From: UBA4722 sp044221135
GTDB lineage: Bacteria; Pseudomonadota; Gammaproteobacteria; DSM-16500
Length of the DNA stretch: 15,575 bases
NCBI GenBank assembly: GCA_044221135.1
Contig: JBGAPT010000047.1
Coordinates: 1-15,575 of the forward strand
Reading direction: 5' to 3'
Shown: positions 6,618 through 13,786 of the stretch, in pieces
Layout of the letters: every line of letters starts with the position of its first letter
Numbering within the stretch: position 1 is the first letter of the stretch
Position numbers and translations under genes: made by a program
The notes under the pieces: model-generated
What the model was told of the DNA's origin: nothing
Databases searched by the model: none
What the model saw: the letters and a program-made list of their open reading frames with translations, nothing else

Positions 6618-8735
6618 TTACACGGCTTTTCGCTGAACGTTCCTTGGCTTTAATTCATTGATAAGCTCCTCGCGCTGAGCCGTACGTATATTAGTCAGAA
6701 CAAAAACACAATCGCCATCGACCGACCAGCCCCGAGCCACATTCCTAAAAGACGACATCCAAGAAAGACCCACACCACACACACCCATAAAAATCCGCCC
6801 GGCCCGATATACAGCAAACGTTTCTGATAGCCCGCCGCCACTATACTGGACGGTAAACCATTCACCCTCATCAACCTTGCGGGTACGAGGCAGGACTGCG
6901 GTATCCTTGAAATTAGGGCAAGGAGAAAAAGAACGTGCAGGGTGACAATATTCATTTATCACATGGGCAGGAAGCATAAGCTGGGCGCCACCCACTTGTT
7001 GTACCCAAGCGGTGCCACATTCGGTATATTTTCCAGTATTGTATAAATCAATGGTCGTCTGTAAAGCATTAACGAGCTTCTCTAATATGTATTGGGCATT
7101 AACCCCATGCTGTCTTACCCATGTGCCTGTCTCAAATCCTTCCGCTTGTTGCTTCGCCTCATTATCAGGCAGGTATTTTCGAATCATTGTCCACATGTGC
7201 CAATCGAGTGCCCAGACCGCATATTGAAAGGCAGTGATGCCTGTAAATGTACGTTTAGATAAGTCTGTGATATCACCAGGCACTAAGGCCAAAGTCGGAT
7301 TACGCTTTAGCATCGCTTCCGCTTGGTCTTGTTCGCCTTCGGCGACCAGTCTTAGAAATTCTGCAACATCCTTTGAGTTTACATCAGATACAGCTGATGC
7401 AGAGTGGATGCTCACCGAGCGTGGTGATGCTTGTGGTGAAAATGTTAATGCAGCAGGACTGGAGATAGACGCTTTAAGAACAATAGGTTGTAATTGTTTT
7501 TCGAGATTTTCTATTTTGGTTTGCATATTAGAAATCTCTGTTTTGAAGCCTTGTGCTTGGCTTTGAAGAGCAGTCTTTAAATTAGCGATTTCACTCGCCT
7601 GTTCTATGACCACTTGATGAAGCCTAGCTGTCTCTTCTAGCTTAACCTTCTTTAGTCTTCGTACTGTTTGCACAATAAAATTTGCAGTCTTTGGTTTTTG
7701 TTGCGCCCTTGCTAATTCTATAGGCGTTTGGTCTTGCTCATTTTTGATTTTATGATATGCGCCTGCTTCTAATAAAAGGGAAATAATACTATTGTGTCTG
7801 GCTTTAACCGCTAGGTGTAGGGGCGTATCGCCATTAGCATTTTGCACATCAATCAAGGCGGATGCTCTGGTTTGTAGTAGATATCTCAGCATCCCTACAT
7901 CACCACGCTCTGAGGCAAGATGTAAAGGGTTTTCATCTTGGGAATTTTTGACTTGCGGGTTAGCCTGCATTTTTAATAAAAATTCTGTGAGGTTTGTATG
8001 ACGGTGTATCACCGATAACAGTAACGGCGTGTTGCCTTCACAATTGCGGCTTTCTAAAGCTGCTTTTTGTTCTAAGAGCCAGCTTACCGCTTGCGGGTTA
8101 CCCTTGATAACCATTCGCTGCAATAAGGTGTTTTGAGTCAAAGCTTCTGGCTGCTCAACTTCAGCCCCGAGTCTTAACAATAATTCGCACTGAGCAAGGT
8201 CACCCCTGTTTAAGGCTCTGTCCAATAACACATTTAAGTGAACAGACTTAAGGCCGACCGTTCCAGGAATAACGGGTTGGTTTCTTTGCTTAAAGGTTTT
8301 TAGCAAGGTATCAACAAGCTCAGGAGAACTAAAGTCACAAGCTAAATGTAGGGCTGTAGAATCACCCTCAAGCTTTAAGGTTAATAAACGCCTGTCTTTA
8401 TCTAACCATCTTTGAACTTCTGGGGATTGGTTACGCTTAATCGCTATTGCGCATTCTGCTATCCAAGATTTAGGCAGGTAAATCTCATCCCCATCATAAA
8501 GCTCCGGGTGATTATCTAAAAATTCTAATATGTCGCTGCGCTTATCATGGTTATCCGTCAGCTCTTTATGTCTCAGCTTTGTGTTCGTTTTAGGGCTTGT
8601 ATTATGTGCTTGCAGCCATTGCTCAATTGCCTCTCGCTCGTAGGTATGACCGTCCGCTGCAATAACCGGATCAATCATAATCTGGCCTGTAATGGAGCAA
8701 AGGTATTTTGCTGGAATTTTATTATCTTTAGGCAT
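6618..8735 (-). CDS. U-box / ankyrin-repeat protein, candidate E3 ubiquitin ligase effector
   Basis: This 705-residue protein begins with a U-box (about 8-78): YLCSITGQIMIDPVIAADG, HTYEREAIEQWL, SPKTNTKL and a downstream LTDNHDKRSDI. These match the family pattern, including the SPxT turn. U-boxes recruit ubiquitin-charged E2 enzymes, a eukaryotic function, so the likely site of action is the host cell. Residues about 123-345 hold roughly six ankyrin units (such as ENPLHLASERGDVGMLRYLL and GDTPLHLAVKARHNSIISLL) that could bind substrates. A coiled coil follows (about 355-418, ending NMQTKIENLEKQLQP), then a Ser-rich linker (421-455). A C-terminal region (456-705) with TFTGITAFQYAVWALDWHMW is not assigned to a family. 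The ATG at 8735 has AGGGAG upstream. It lies 39 bases downstream of hsp20, probably in one operon. Ligase activity and secretion are inferred. Confidence 0.9.
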   Translation of the reverse strand: MPKDNKIPAKYLCSITGQIMIDPVIAADGHTYEREAIEQWLQAHNTSPKTNTKLRHKELTDNHDKRSDILEFLDNHPELYDGDEIYLPKSWIAECAIAIKRNQSPEVQRWLDKDRRLLTLKLEGDSTALHLACDFSSPELVDTLLKTFKQRNQPVIPGTVGLKSVHLNVLLDRALNRGDLAQCELLLRLGAEVEQPEALTQNTLLQRMVIKGNPQAVSWLLEQKAALESRNCEGNTPLLLSVIHRHTNLTEFLLKMQANPQVKNSQDENPLHLASERGDVGMLRYLLQTRASALIDVQNANGDTPLHLAVKARHNSIISLLLEAGAYHKIKNEQDQTPIELARAQQKPKTANFIVQTVRRLKKVKLEETARLHQVVIEQASEIANLKTALQSQAQGFKTEISNMQTKIENLEKQLQPIVLKASISSPAALTFSPQASPRSVSIHSASAVSDVNSKDVAEFLRLVAEGEQDQAEAMLKRNPTLALVPGDITDLSKRTFTGITAFQYAVWALDWHMWTMIRKYLPDNEAKQQAEGFETGTWVRQHGVNAQYILEKLVNALQTTIDLYNTGKYTECGTAWVQQVGGAQLMLPAHVINEYCHPARSFSPCPNFKDTAVLPRTRKVDEGEWFTVQYSGGGLSETFAVYRAGRIFMGVCGVGLSWMSSFRNVARGWSVDGDCVFVLTNIRTAQREELINELKPRNVQRKAV

Positions 8736-8774
8736 GAGCGCATTCTCCCTAATAATGGGTTGAACCTAATTAGG

Positions 8775-9221
8775 TTATCCGGCTTCAGGTTTTACCTCAA
8801 TTTTTCTAACTGTCTGACGCGCTTTCTTGGGAATAAGAATCGCAAGAACACCGTTTTTGTTTCGCGCTTGAATTTGCTCGCCTTCTACCGAATCTGGCAG
8901 CGTAAACTGTCTATAAAAAGACCCAGAAAAACGCTCGAGCCTGGAATAACCCTGTTCTTTTTCCTGACGCTCTAAATGACGTTCGCCTTTAATCGTCAAA
9001 ACATTATTTTCCATAGATACTTCAATATCCTTGCGTTCAACGCCAGGTAAATCAGCAGTAACGATAAACTTATCGGCTTCTTCTTTAATATCTATCTGAG
9101 GAACCCATTGGCTTAAAGCAGAATCAGAAAGGTCACTATCCGCTCGGAGGTTTCTTTGGAATAGTTGATTGATTTCATGTTGTATGTCCCTTAAAAAAGG
9201 CTGATACCGGATAATTTGCAT
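8775..9221 (-). CDS. Hsp20-family small heat-shock protein
   Basis: This 148-residue alpha-crystallin chaperone holds unfolding proteins in a refoldable state in the cytoplasm. Residues about 40-132 form the alpha-crystallin domain: WVPQIDIKEEADKFIVTADL, LPGVERKDIEVS, NNVLTIKGER and the signature GVLAILIPK (124-132). A C-terminal I-x-V motif (IEV, 141-143) fits the oligomer-docking tail. Length and order are normal for bacterial Hsp20. The ATG at 9221 has a very strong AGGAGG five bases upstream. A promoter-like pair lies upstream, and the U-box gene follows after 39 bases. No lesion is visible. Small heat-shock genes occur on plasmids, so its place here is not itself odd. Confidence 0.95.
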   Translation of the reverse strand: MQIIRYQPFLRDIQHEINQLFQRNLRADSDLSDSALSQWVPQIDIKEEADKFIVTADLPGVERKDIEVSMENNVLTIKGERHLERQEKEQGYSRLERFSGSFYRQFTLPDSVEGEQIQARNKNGVLAILIPKKARQTVRKIEVKPEAG

Positions 9222-9258
9222 ACTGCCCTCCTATTTTCAGCTTACAACGACTAAAGGT

Positions 9259-9288
9259 ATCCTAATCAGATGGGTCAATACTTGTCAA
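9259..9288 (-). promoter_or_regulatory. Candidate promoter of the hsp20/U-box operon
   Basis: On the minus strand TTGACA and TAGGAT are separated by 18 bases and lie about 40 bases before the Hsp20 start codon. A CCCATCT inside the spacer resembles the heat-shock sigma-32 -10 element, but no CTTGAA sits at the correct distance, so heat control is only possible. Confidence 0.45.
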
Positions 9289-9327
9289 TAGTTACACTTG
9301 CAAGTAATACCTTAACTCTAAAAGCTT

Positions 9328-9984
9328 TCATCTATCCGCCTTGTCAAAAAGTCCCTTTTTAGAAGGAGCCGCTTCCTTTTGTCCCGTGTCTTTTGATTCT
9401 GAGATCTCGCAAATACAAGTGTTTAAACAGGGTAGATGCGTGATGTGTTTCCTAAAATAATGAACGCTAATAGACATGATTAAACAAGCCGACGCAACCG
9501 AAAGTACCATCCATAAAATGTTTAACAAAAACGTGCTATTTTCACGGCTGTTTAATAATTTAATATTCTTGTGAATCGCTTCAGATAACGCATCTGATGA
9601 AGCATCAACGGTTTTTCTAAGGAATGCGTCTACTTCTTGCCTAATGGCATCAGATAAGGCTTTACTCGCACTTGTAATACCGCTGCGAACTTCGTGGGAT
9701 AGGGTCTTTGTTAGATTTTCTAAATCACTCAAGTTCGCATTAAATTTTTTAGTGACCAGTTCTAAAGCCGCTCTTTCTTTGGTAAGGGTTTTGTTTTCGG
9801 TTTCTAGCTGGTCTTTAAGAGATGCTTCTTGGTACGTCAGTCCTTCGAAGGTTTTTTGGATTTTATGAAGCCCTCTTTTAACTTCGCTTAATTCATCGCT
9901 CACAACCATTAAAGGCTTAACCACCGACTCGACTAGCTCCACAATCATTGCAGGATTTGTGTTATTTCCAGTATTGTCTTTCAT
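9328..9984 (-). CDS. Coiled-coil membrane protein, downstream of relaxase fragment
   Basis: The protein has about 218 residues from ATG 9984; a TTG one codon upstream is less likely. The ribosome-binding site is poor. Residues 30-100 are highly charged with heptad leucines (for example LKDQLETENKTLTKERAAL), predicting a long coiled coil. Further helices follow to about 148. One hydrophobic segment (about 152-175, containing FLLNILWMVLSVASACLIM) should span the inner membrane, leaving a short tail with CLNTCICE and a basic end. Its position 81 bases after the traA fragment on the same strand suggests a transfer or mobilisation accessory gene in the same former operon. I do not recognise the family, and that role is inferred from position only. 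Confidence 0.7.
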   Translation of the reverse strand: MKDNTGNNTNPAMIVELVESVVKPLMVVSDELSEVKRGLHKIQKTFEGLTYQEASLKDQLETENKTLTKERAALELVTKKFNANLSDLENLTKTLSHEVRSGITSASKALSDAIRQEVDAFLRKTVDASSDALSEAIHKNIKLLNSRENSTFLLNILWMVLSVASACLIMSISVHYFRKHITHLPCLNTCICEISESKDTGQKEAAPSKKGLFDKADR

Positions 9985-10065
9985 CAAAACAGCTTGACAG
10001 GGTTTTGATTAAAATAAAAGTTGTCCTCTTAAAGATTAGCCTTAAAACCAATATTAAATTTAGAG

Positions 10066-10686
10066 CTACAAACTTAACTCAAAATCATCACCTCGGCTTC
10101 TTTCTAATTCCTTCTGTCGTTCCAAAGCTTTTTGGGTATTTTCCGCTATTTTTTGTTGTTCTAAGGCTTTCTCTAGTTTAAGTGCTTCGTCTTTTTGTTG
10201 TTTCTCATACGCGATAGCTGCCTTCTCATGCGCGGGTAAGAGCTCATAACGCAATTGTGCTGCACGCTCAGGGTTTTCACGCTCAAACTTCTCTTTAAAC
10301 GCTTGAAGGCTTAAATGCTCGGGCTCTGATAAGCCCAATGATTCTCGAACTTTGTTCAAGTTTGAATCAGATACCTCTAATAATTTACTTAATGCGGTAG
10401 TCAATCCCTTATGCTCTGGATACGCCGCTTCAAACTGCGCTTTAAAGGCTTCAAAACCTACGCGCTCATGTTGAGCTTCAACAGGATCGATGCCCCGCCC
10501 TCTGGCAAAATTTTGCAGGTTTTCATAATCTGTTGACACATCCTTGCCCCTTTGGCGGCTTAAGGTTTGTATCAAGGCATCCATTCTAGGGAATGCTTCT
10601 CGGCTGTAGAATAAATCGACACTCTCTCGGTGACGGCTCATCCCAACACAAGTGTGTCCTCGACTTTCAATAGCTTTGTAATGCAT
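10066..10686 (-). pseudogene. traA: TraA-type relaxase/helicase, C-terminal fragment
   Basis: This 206-residue frame is the tail of a conjugative relaxase-helicase, a protein that nicks plasmid DNA at oriT and unwinds it, usually about 1000 residues or more. CVGMSRHRESVDLFYS (residues 13-28) is helicase motif VI of the RecD/TraI-like domain. It is followed by the variable region and a Lys/Glu/Gln-rich coiled-coil tail (about 155-200). The relaxase domain and the other helicase motifs are missing. The first twelve codons, including the ATG at 10686, lie inside repeat copy 4 and match copies 2 and 3, so the apparent start is repeat-derived. An in-frame TGA lies four codons upstream. It is almost certainly non-functional, although the frame itself is open. 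Confidence 0.75.
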
Positions 10687-10928
10687 CCCTGCATTTCAAG
10701 CGCAGTTGAAAATCGGGACAACTATTTTTGCCTCGGCCGTCCCCCTCACGAGAAGCTTCGCAACTCGCTCCAGATGACTTAACGCCGNCTCACGAGAAGC
10801 TTCGCAACTCGCTCCAGATGACTTAACGCCGTTTCGTACATTTTTTAAACTCGCTTTGCTCTTTAAAAAATGCTGCGGCTACCGAGGACTACTCGCCATC
10901 GCTTCCCTTCCTTGGCTCGCAGCGTAAG
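10650..10928 (-). repeat. Dispersed palindromic repeat, copy 4 (with assembly join)
   Basis: This copy has the full repeat in reverse orientation, interrupted by an N at 10788 and a 43-bp duplication around it. Without the artefact it would be about 235 bp. Bases 10789-10928 are identical to 1-140. One end supplies the first codons of the traA fragment; the other abuts the small membrane-protein gene at 10955. Confidence 0.9.
10745..10831. other. Contig join: N at 10788 flanked by identical 43-bp sequences
   Basis: 10745-10787 and 10789-10831 are identical 43-base sequences (CTCACGAGAAGCTTCGCAAC and onward) separated by a single N. Copies 2 and 3 have this segment only once. This is the signature of two contigs that overlap in a repeat being joined without merging, so linkage across this point is uncertain. 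Confidence 0.9.
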
Positions 10929-10954
10929 ATTTTTTGATTTTGGAACAAGAATCA

Positions 10955-11173
10955 ATGAAAAAGATAGAGTGGCTAGACTTCAAAGGCTGCCATGAATGCC
11001 AAGGGCTTAACCAAGGATTTAGGGGTGTAGTTGAGTCTATTGCCTATGTCTTGTTGGTTTTTTGTGTGCTCGGTATTGCTTATTTCGCCTGCTCTGAGGA
11101 AAGTCAATTGAAGCCGTCTTTTTCGCCAGCAGCCGAAGTTGAAGACGCGGATTTGCGGAGGGTTAAGGGCTAA
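10955..11173 (+). CDS. Small single-span membrane protein, unknown function
   Basis: The protein has about 72 residues from ATG 10955 (MKKIEWLDFKGCHECQG); a TTG at 10934 would add seven residues. It has a CxxC motif (CHEC, about 12-15) and one hydrophobic span (about 27-47, VVESIAYVLLVFCVLGIAYF). A polar Pro/Glu-containing tail follows. There is no strong ribosome-binding site, so the gene is only moderately supported. It sits between repeat copy 4 and the convergent rep gene, so it may belong to the plasmid backbone. I do not recognise a family. The opposite strand is also open across this region but looks less protein-like. Confidence 0.45.
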   Translation: MKKIEWLDFKGCHECQGLNQGFRGVVESIAYVLLVFCVLGIAYFACSEESQLKPSFSPAAEVEDADLRRVKG

Positions 11174-11456
11174 AGGCCTCTCAAAACCAAGCCATTGGCG
11201 AAATTTAGGGGTATCATGGGCAAGACACCGCCATTGCTTAAAGCAGGCCTGGATGGCTTTCACTAACGGCTAGCCAGGCGGCGCAAAGCTTTGGCGGTAT
11301 CAAAGTTTTTCAATTAACTAAAAGACGCGAAATTTGCGATTCTAGGCGTTTTATTTTTACGTTACCTTTTTTACTGATTTTTTAATAAAACCTCCCCTAA
11401 AGCGACAGCGTTCGTTTTAGAGGGTATTTCGCGGCAAGGAACCTGCATTTGCAAAG
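11174..11456. other. Intergenic region between the small membrane protein and rep
   Basis: I see no gene. This stretch lies at the convergent 3' ends of the two flanking genes and contains the rep terminator candidates described separately. An origin of transfer could be here, but I see no convincing nic-site pattern. Confidence 0.4.
11385..11425 (-). terminator. Candidate terminator of rep
   Basis: On the minus strand CCTCTAAA and TTTAGGGG can pair (one G-U) around a loop of about 14 bases, followed by AGGTTTTATT. It is about 35 bases past the rep stop codon. The T-rich run is short, so support is moderate. Confidence 0.45.
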
Positions 11457-11475
11457 TTATGGCCTTGCAGGTTCC
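11438..11475. repeat. 10-bp inverted repeat spanning the rep stop codon
   Basis: GGAACCTGCA (11438-11447) and TGCAGGTTCC (11466-11475) are perfect inverted repeats with an 18-base loop containing the rep stop codon (11457-11459). No T run follows on the minus strand, so it may be an mRNA 3' structure or a protein site. Confidence 0.6.
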
Positions 11476-12665
11476 GCGGTCATCCAATTGGGTGTAGAGA
11501 CGTAAAGCTGGCGTCTGCGTTCAGGCCAAAGGACTTCTCGGTAATGTTTTTTGAGGTGGTTGATTCTGAGGGTTTGTTTGACGGATGCGGGTACTTGAGT
11601 CGCCTTGAGGATTTCCTCCGGGAGAAGCGCAAGTATCTCGTTGTCGCTTAAACCATCATGCCACGTTTTAAACTCGATTTCTTGGACTTTTTGTTCGATT
11701 TCGGCTTTTTGTTTTTCGCTTTGTTCTTTGCTTTTGTGGTAAGCGTTCATGGCTTCGAGAGCTGGATCGATGTAGTTCGATGGAGCGGTATAAGCACCCC
11801 GTCTTGAAACAATGCCCATGAAGTAACTGAGCGGATCGCCTTTGATGCTGGAAGCTTTATTGTTGTGCTTGAGGTCAAAGGCAAAGTGGTAAATCGAATC
11901 CTGGACTATACTCGGTTCAATGGTTCTGAGTTGGGAGAGTTGGAATAGGTGGGCTTGAGTAAATCCTATGTCATTCAGAAAACTATATTCTATGCACTGC
12001 CAAGCATTAGACGGCTCGCACGCGGGATTATCATTAGTGGTAGTAGTATTTTTAATATTAATACCACTACTACTATTAGACCCCTTTTGCTCTGTGATTT
12101 TTTTAACGGGGCTTATAGACCCCTTTTTGTAAGCCTGATTTAATTCATCGAAAAGATCATTTTTCAATTTATATTTTGACCAGCCAGCTTTTCCCGCTTG
12201 AAAGTCAACCCTTTTGACCAACTCATTTTTCAATAAAAATCGTAGCCCAGTTCGTGCTGAATCTCTCGATAATTGCAATATTTTCATTATTTCAGATTGG
12301 GTAATATTTTTTGTAATATATTCATTTTCAAGTTTAGATAATTCAAAAAGGCATTGAGCGATTAACAAGGGATTCCCACGTAAATTTTGCAAAGAAATTA
12401 AAAGGGGTTTATAGACCCCTTTTATAGACCCCTTTTCTAAATGGGGTTGATCAACCGGGTTTATAGACGGGGTTGATAAAAGGGGTTGATCAACCCCGTC
12501 TATAGGCCCCTTTTGATTAAGGGGTTTATAGACCCCTTTTGTTTCTTCATTGTCTAACCAGGCGCGTCGTTTATAGCCGGTGAATTTTTTTTCGTCATGT
12601 GAATGCAGCCTTGGAGTATTTAATTGCACGTTGAGCGATTTAGAAATTTCTTCTAGGTTGGCCAT
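11457..12665 (-). CDS. Putative plasmid replication protein (winged-helix Rep-like)
   Basis: The protein has 402 residues, with the ATG at 12665 immediately after the parA stop (TAGATG), so the genes are translationally coupled. Residues 1-42 are a basic lead. Residues 43-90 are low-complexity peptide repeats (KGVYKPL, DGVDQPLL, KGSIKGVYKPL) encoded by palindromic DNA repeats. Residues about 95-175 look like a winged helix-turn-helix (ITQSEIMKILQLSRDSARTG then LRFLLKNELVKRV). A Ser/Asn/Thr-rich linker follows (196-213). The region 225-402 contains DPLSYFMGIVSRRGAY, a short coiled coil (about 312-333) and WPERRRQLY. I call it Rep because of its partner genes, the wHTH and the embedded iteron-like repeats; I cannot name a family with certainty. 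A different DNA-binding plasmid regulator is the alternative. Confidence 0.6.
   Translation of the reverse strand: MANLEEISKSLNVQLNTPRLHSHDEKKFTGYKRRAWLDNEETKGVYKPLNQKGPIDGVDQPLLSTPSINPVDQPHLEKGSIKGVYKPLLISLQNLRGNPLLIAQCLFELSKLENEYITKNITQSEIMKILQLSRDSARTGLRFLLKNELVKRVDFQAGKAGWSKYKLKNDLFDELNQAYKKGSISPVKKITEQKGSNSSSGINIKNTTTTNDNPACEPSNAWQCIEYSFLNDIGFTQAHLFQLSQLRTIEPSIVQDSIYHFAFDLKHNNKASSIKGDPLSYFMGIVSRRGAYTAPSNYIDPALEAMNAYHKSKEQSEKQKAEIEQKVQEIEFKTWHDGLSDNEILALLPEEILKATQVPASVKQTLRINHLKKHYREVLWPERRRQLYVSTPNWMTAEPARP
12034..12084. repeat. Imperfect hairpin and half-iteron inside rep
   Basis: AGTGGTAGTAGTATT and AATACCACTACTACT form an approximately 15-bp imperfect inverted repeat (two mismatches) encoding the Ser/Thr-rich linker of Rep. 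It is directly followed by the half-motif ATTAGACCCCTTTT. Confidence 0.45.
12108..12123. repeat. Iteron-like palindrome inside rep
   Basis: GGGGCTTATAGACCCC is flanked by TTTT on the right. It is one mismatch from the main motif in the 12404-12536 cluster and encodes KGSISPVK. Confidence 0.7.
12404..12536. repeat. Cluster of iteron-like palindromes inside rep
   Basis: Within about 135 bp lie GGGGTTTATAGACCCC (12404-12419), an adjoining TATAGACCCCTTTT half-site (about 12423-12436) and GGTTGATCAACC (12445-12456). Further on are the perfect 16-mer GGGGTTGATCAACCCC (12482-12497) and GGGGTTTATAGACCCC again (12521-12536). TATAGACGGGGTTGA (12463-12477) is also repeated in inverted form across 12489-12503. 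All stay in the rep frame and encode residues about 43-90. Arrays of this kind are the expected binding sites of a plasmid initiator, and some plasmid families carry their origin inside rep. The function here is inferred. Confidence 0.75.
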
Positions 12666-13673
12666 CTAACAATTCCTTGTTTTTTTATAATTAAAGATAT
12701 ATTGCAACAAGTCTTGATAATCCTCAGCAGCATTATTGCTTTTCCCTGAGCTATAAACATTAGTCGAAGACATAATACTTTTTGTAATTTCTGAGCAATA
12801 CCGAACCACAACAGATGACAAATAGCGCATGATATTTTCTTTAGAGCTAGCAATTTTAAATGCTTCTGCCGTAGTGGATACTCTTTTATCTATACTTGAA
12901 AAAAAACAATGGATATCGAGATCATTAGGAGAGGAGAAAATGTTTCTGTTAATTCAGTAATTTCTTTTAAAATATAATCAGCCCCTTGAATTGCAAACTT
13001 ATCACTTCTAATTGGGATAAGAACTATTTAAATAGAGGTATCAACTGATTTAATGCGCAGATACTTGAAGCAAATAAATTAGAAAGCTGTGGTGTATGGT
13101 CTTGAAATATTTTTTTTTTTTTAGTATTCTTCCCAAACTTATTAAAGATTTTTTGTCATAAAATTTCAGCATTCCCTTATCCTCTGGTTTATTTAAAATT
13201 TGTCTATCCAAGCTTGGTTAAGATTAGATTAACAAACCATATATTATCCTCAGTTAAGATATCATCAATGCTTTTCCTTCTAAGAAATCAATTAATATTG
13301 GATCTTTATCCTCGGCAGGCTGGCCAAAAATTACAGACGTGAAACTACCTTGAGAATCTCCATCAACATAAACAATAGGAGTATCTCTGTTTGTTATACG
13401 CCTCAAACAAGCACCAAGGTTATATATGCTTGTTGTTTTTCCAACACCACCACATAAATTTGCTGATAATAGTATTGCAGGACGATAGAAATGCTTAAAG
13501 CCCGAATTTTTTAAATACTCTTCAGCAGCTTCCGGGCTTATCCCAACAACTCTATTATTGATTCTTGTTACTTGAGAGTCGCTATATTCTTTAAAGTGCC
13601 TACTTACTAGGGGGGTGCTGGAGTTAATTATGTTTGCAATTTCACTAACTCTTATCTTGCTAACTTCCATCAT
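12666..13673 (-). pseudogene. parA: ParA-family partition ATPase, decayed
   Basis: ParA ATPases position plasmid copies on the nucleoid. The intact 5' part (139 residues, 13673 to 13254) has an N-terminal helix-turn-helix (about 7-50) and a P-loop, NLCGGVGKTTSIYNLG (72-87). It also has the Walker A' motif VYVDGDSQGS (101-110). The usual signature Lys before GG is Cys. Downstream, homologous sequence continues in shifted frames: IDDILTEDNIWFVNLI, then RQILNKPEDKGMLKFYD, then IFQDHTPQLSNLFASSICAL, then IVLIPIRSDKFAIQGADYIL. The last piece runs from PNDLDIHCFFSSIDKRVSTT to LQYIFNYKKTRNC, whose TAG abuts the rep ATG. I count at least four frameshifts and one TAA replacing CAA. The P-loop half could still be translated, but a full ParA cannot. 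Confidence 0.85.
13110..13122 (-). other. 13-base homopolymer in the parA pseudogene
   Basis: This is a run of 13 T (A in the gene) at one of the places where the ParA reading frame shifts. It is prone to slippage and to sequencing error. Confidence 0.6.
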
Positions 13674-13732
13674 GTTAACTTTATCCTCTGATTGTTAATA
13701 ATTTTCTTATTAAATATAACAAAAAGTTAACA
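13673..13732. promoter_or_regulatory. Candidate parA operator: inverted repeat TGTTAACTTT
   Basis: TGTTAACTTT (13673-13682) and AAAGTTAACA (13723-13732) are perfect 10-bp inverted repeats. One arm overlaps the parA start codon and the other lies in the promoter spacer. This suits autorepression by the ParA helix-turn-helix or by the ribbon-helix-helix protein. Confidence 0.6.
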
Positions 13733-13741
13733 GCAACGCAA
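13713..13741 (-). promoter_or_regulatory. Candidate parA-rep promoter
   Basis: On the minus strand TTGCGT and TATATT are spaced by exactly 17 bases, about 40 bases before the parA start. The spacer contains one GTTAAC operator arm. Confidence 0.5.
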
Positions 13742-13786
13742 TATGTAAAAATAAGTTATTTTATTATTTTAAAGCTATTAAGTTAC

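Noticed and set aside
6695..8001. Several open frames on both strands within the U-box gene
   Set aside because: They overlap a long, domain-rich coding frame and show no motifs or ribosome-binding sites.
10973..11263. 96-codon minus-strand frame opposite the small membrane protein
   Set aside because: There is no ribosome-binding site and no recognisable motif, and it overlaps the better plus-strand candidate, which has a clear membrane segment.
11174..11456. Origin of transfer next to the tra and rep genes
   Set aside because: There are inverted repeats, but I see no recognisable nic-site motif, and the strongest dyad overlaps the rep stop codon.
12404..12536. CRISPR array
   Set aside because: The repeats are palindromic, unevenly spaced, variable and inside an open reading frame. 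There are no regular spacers and no cas genes.
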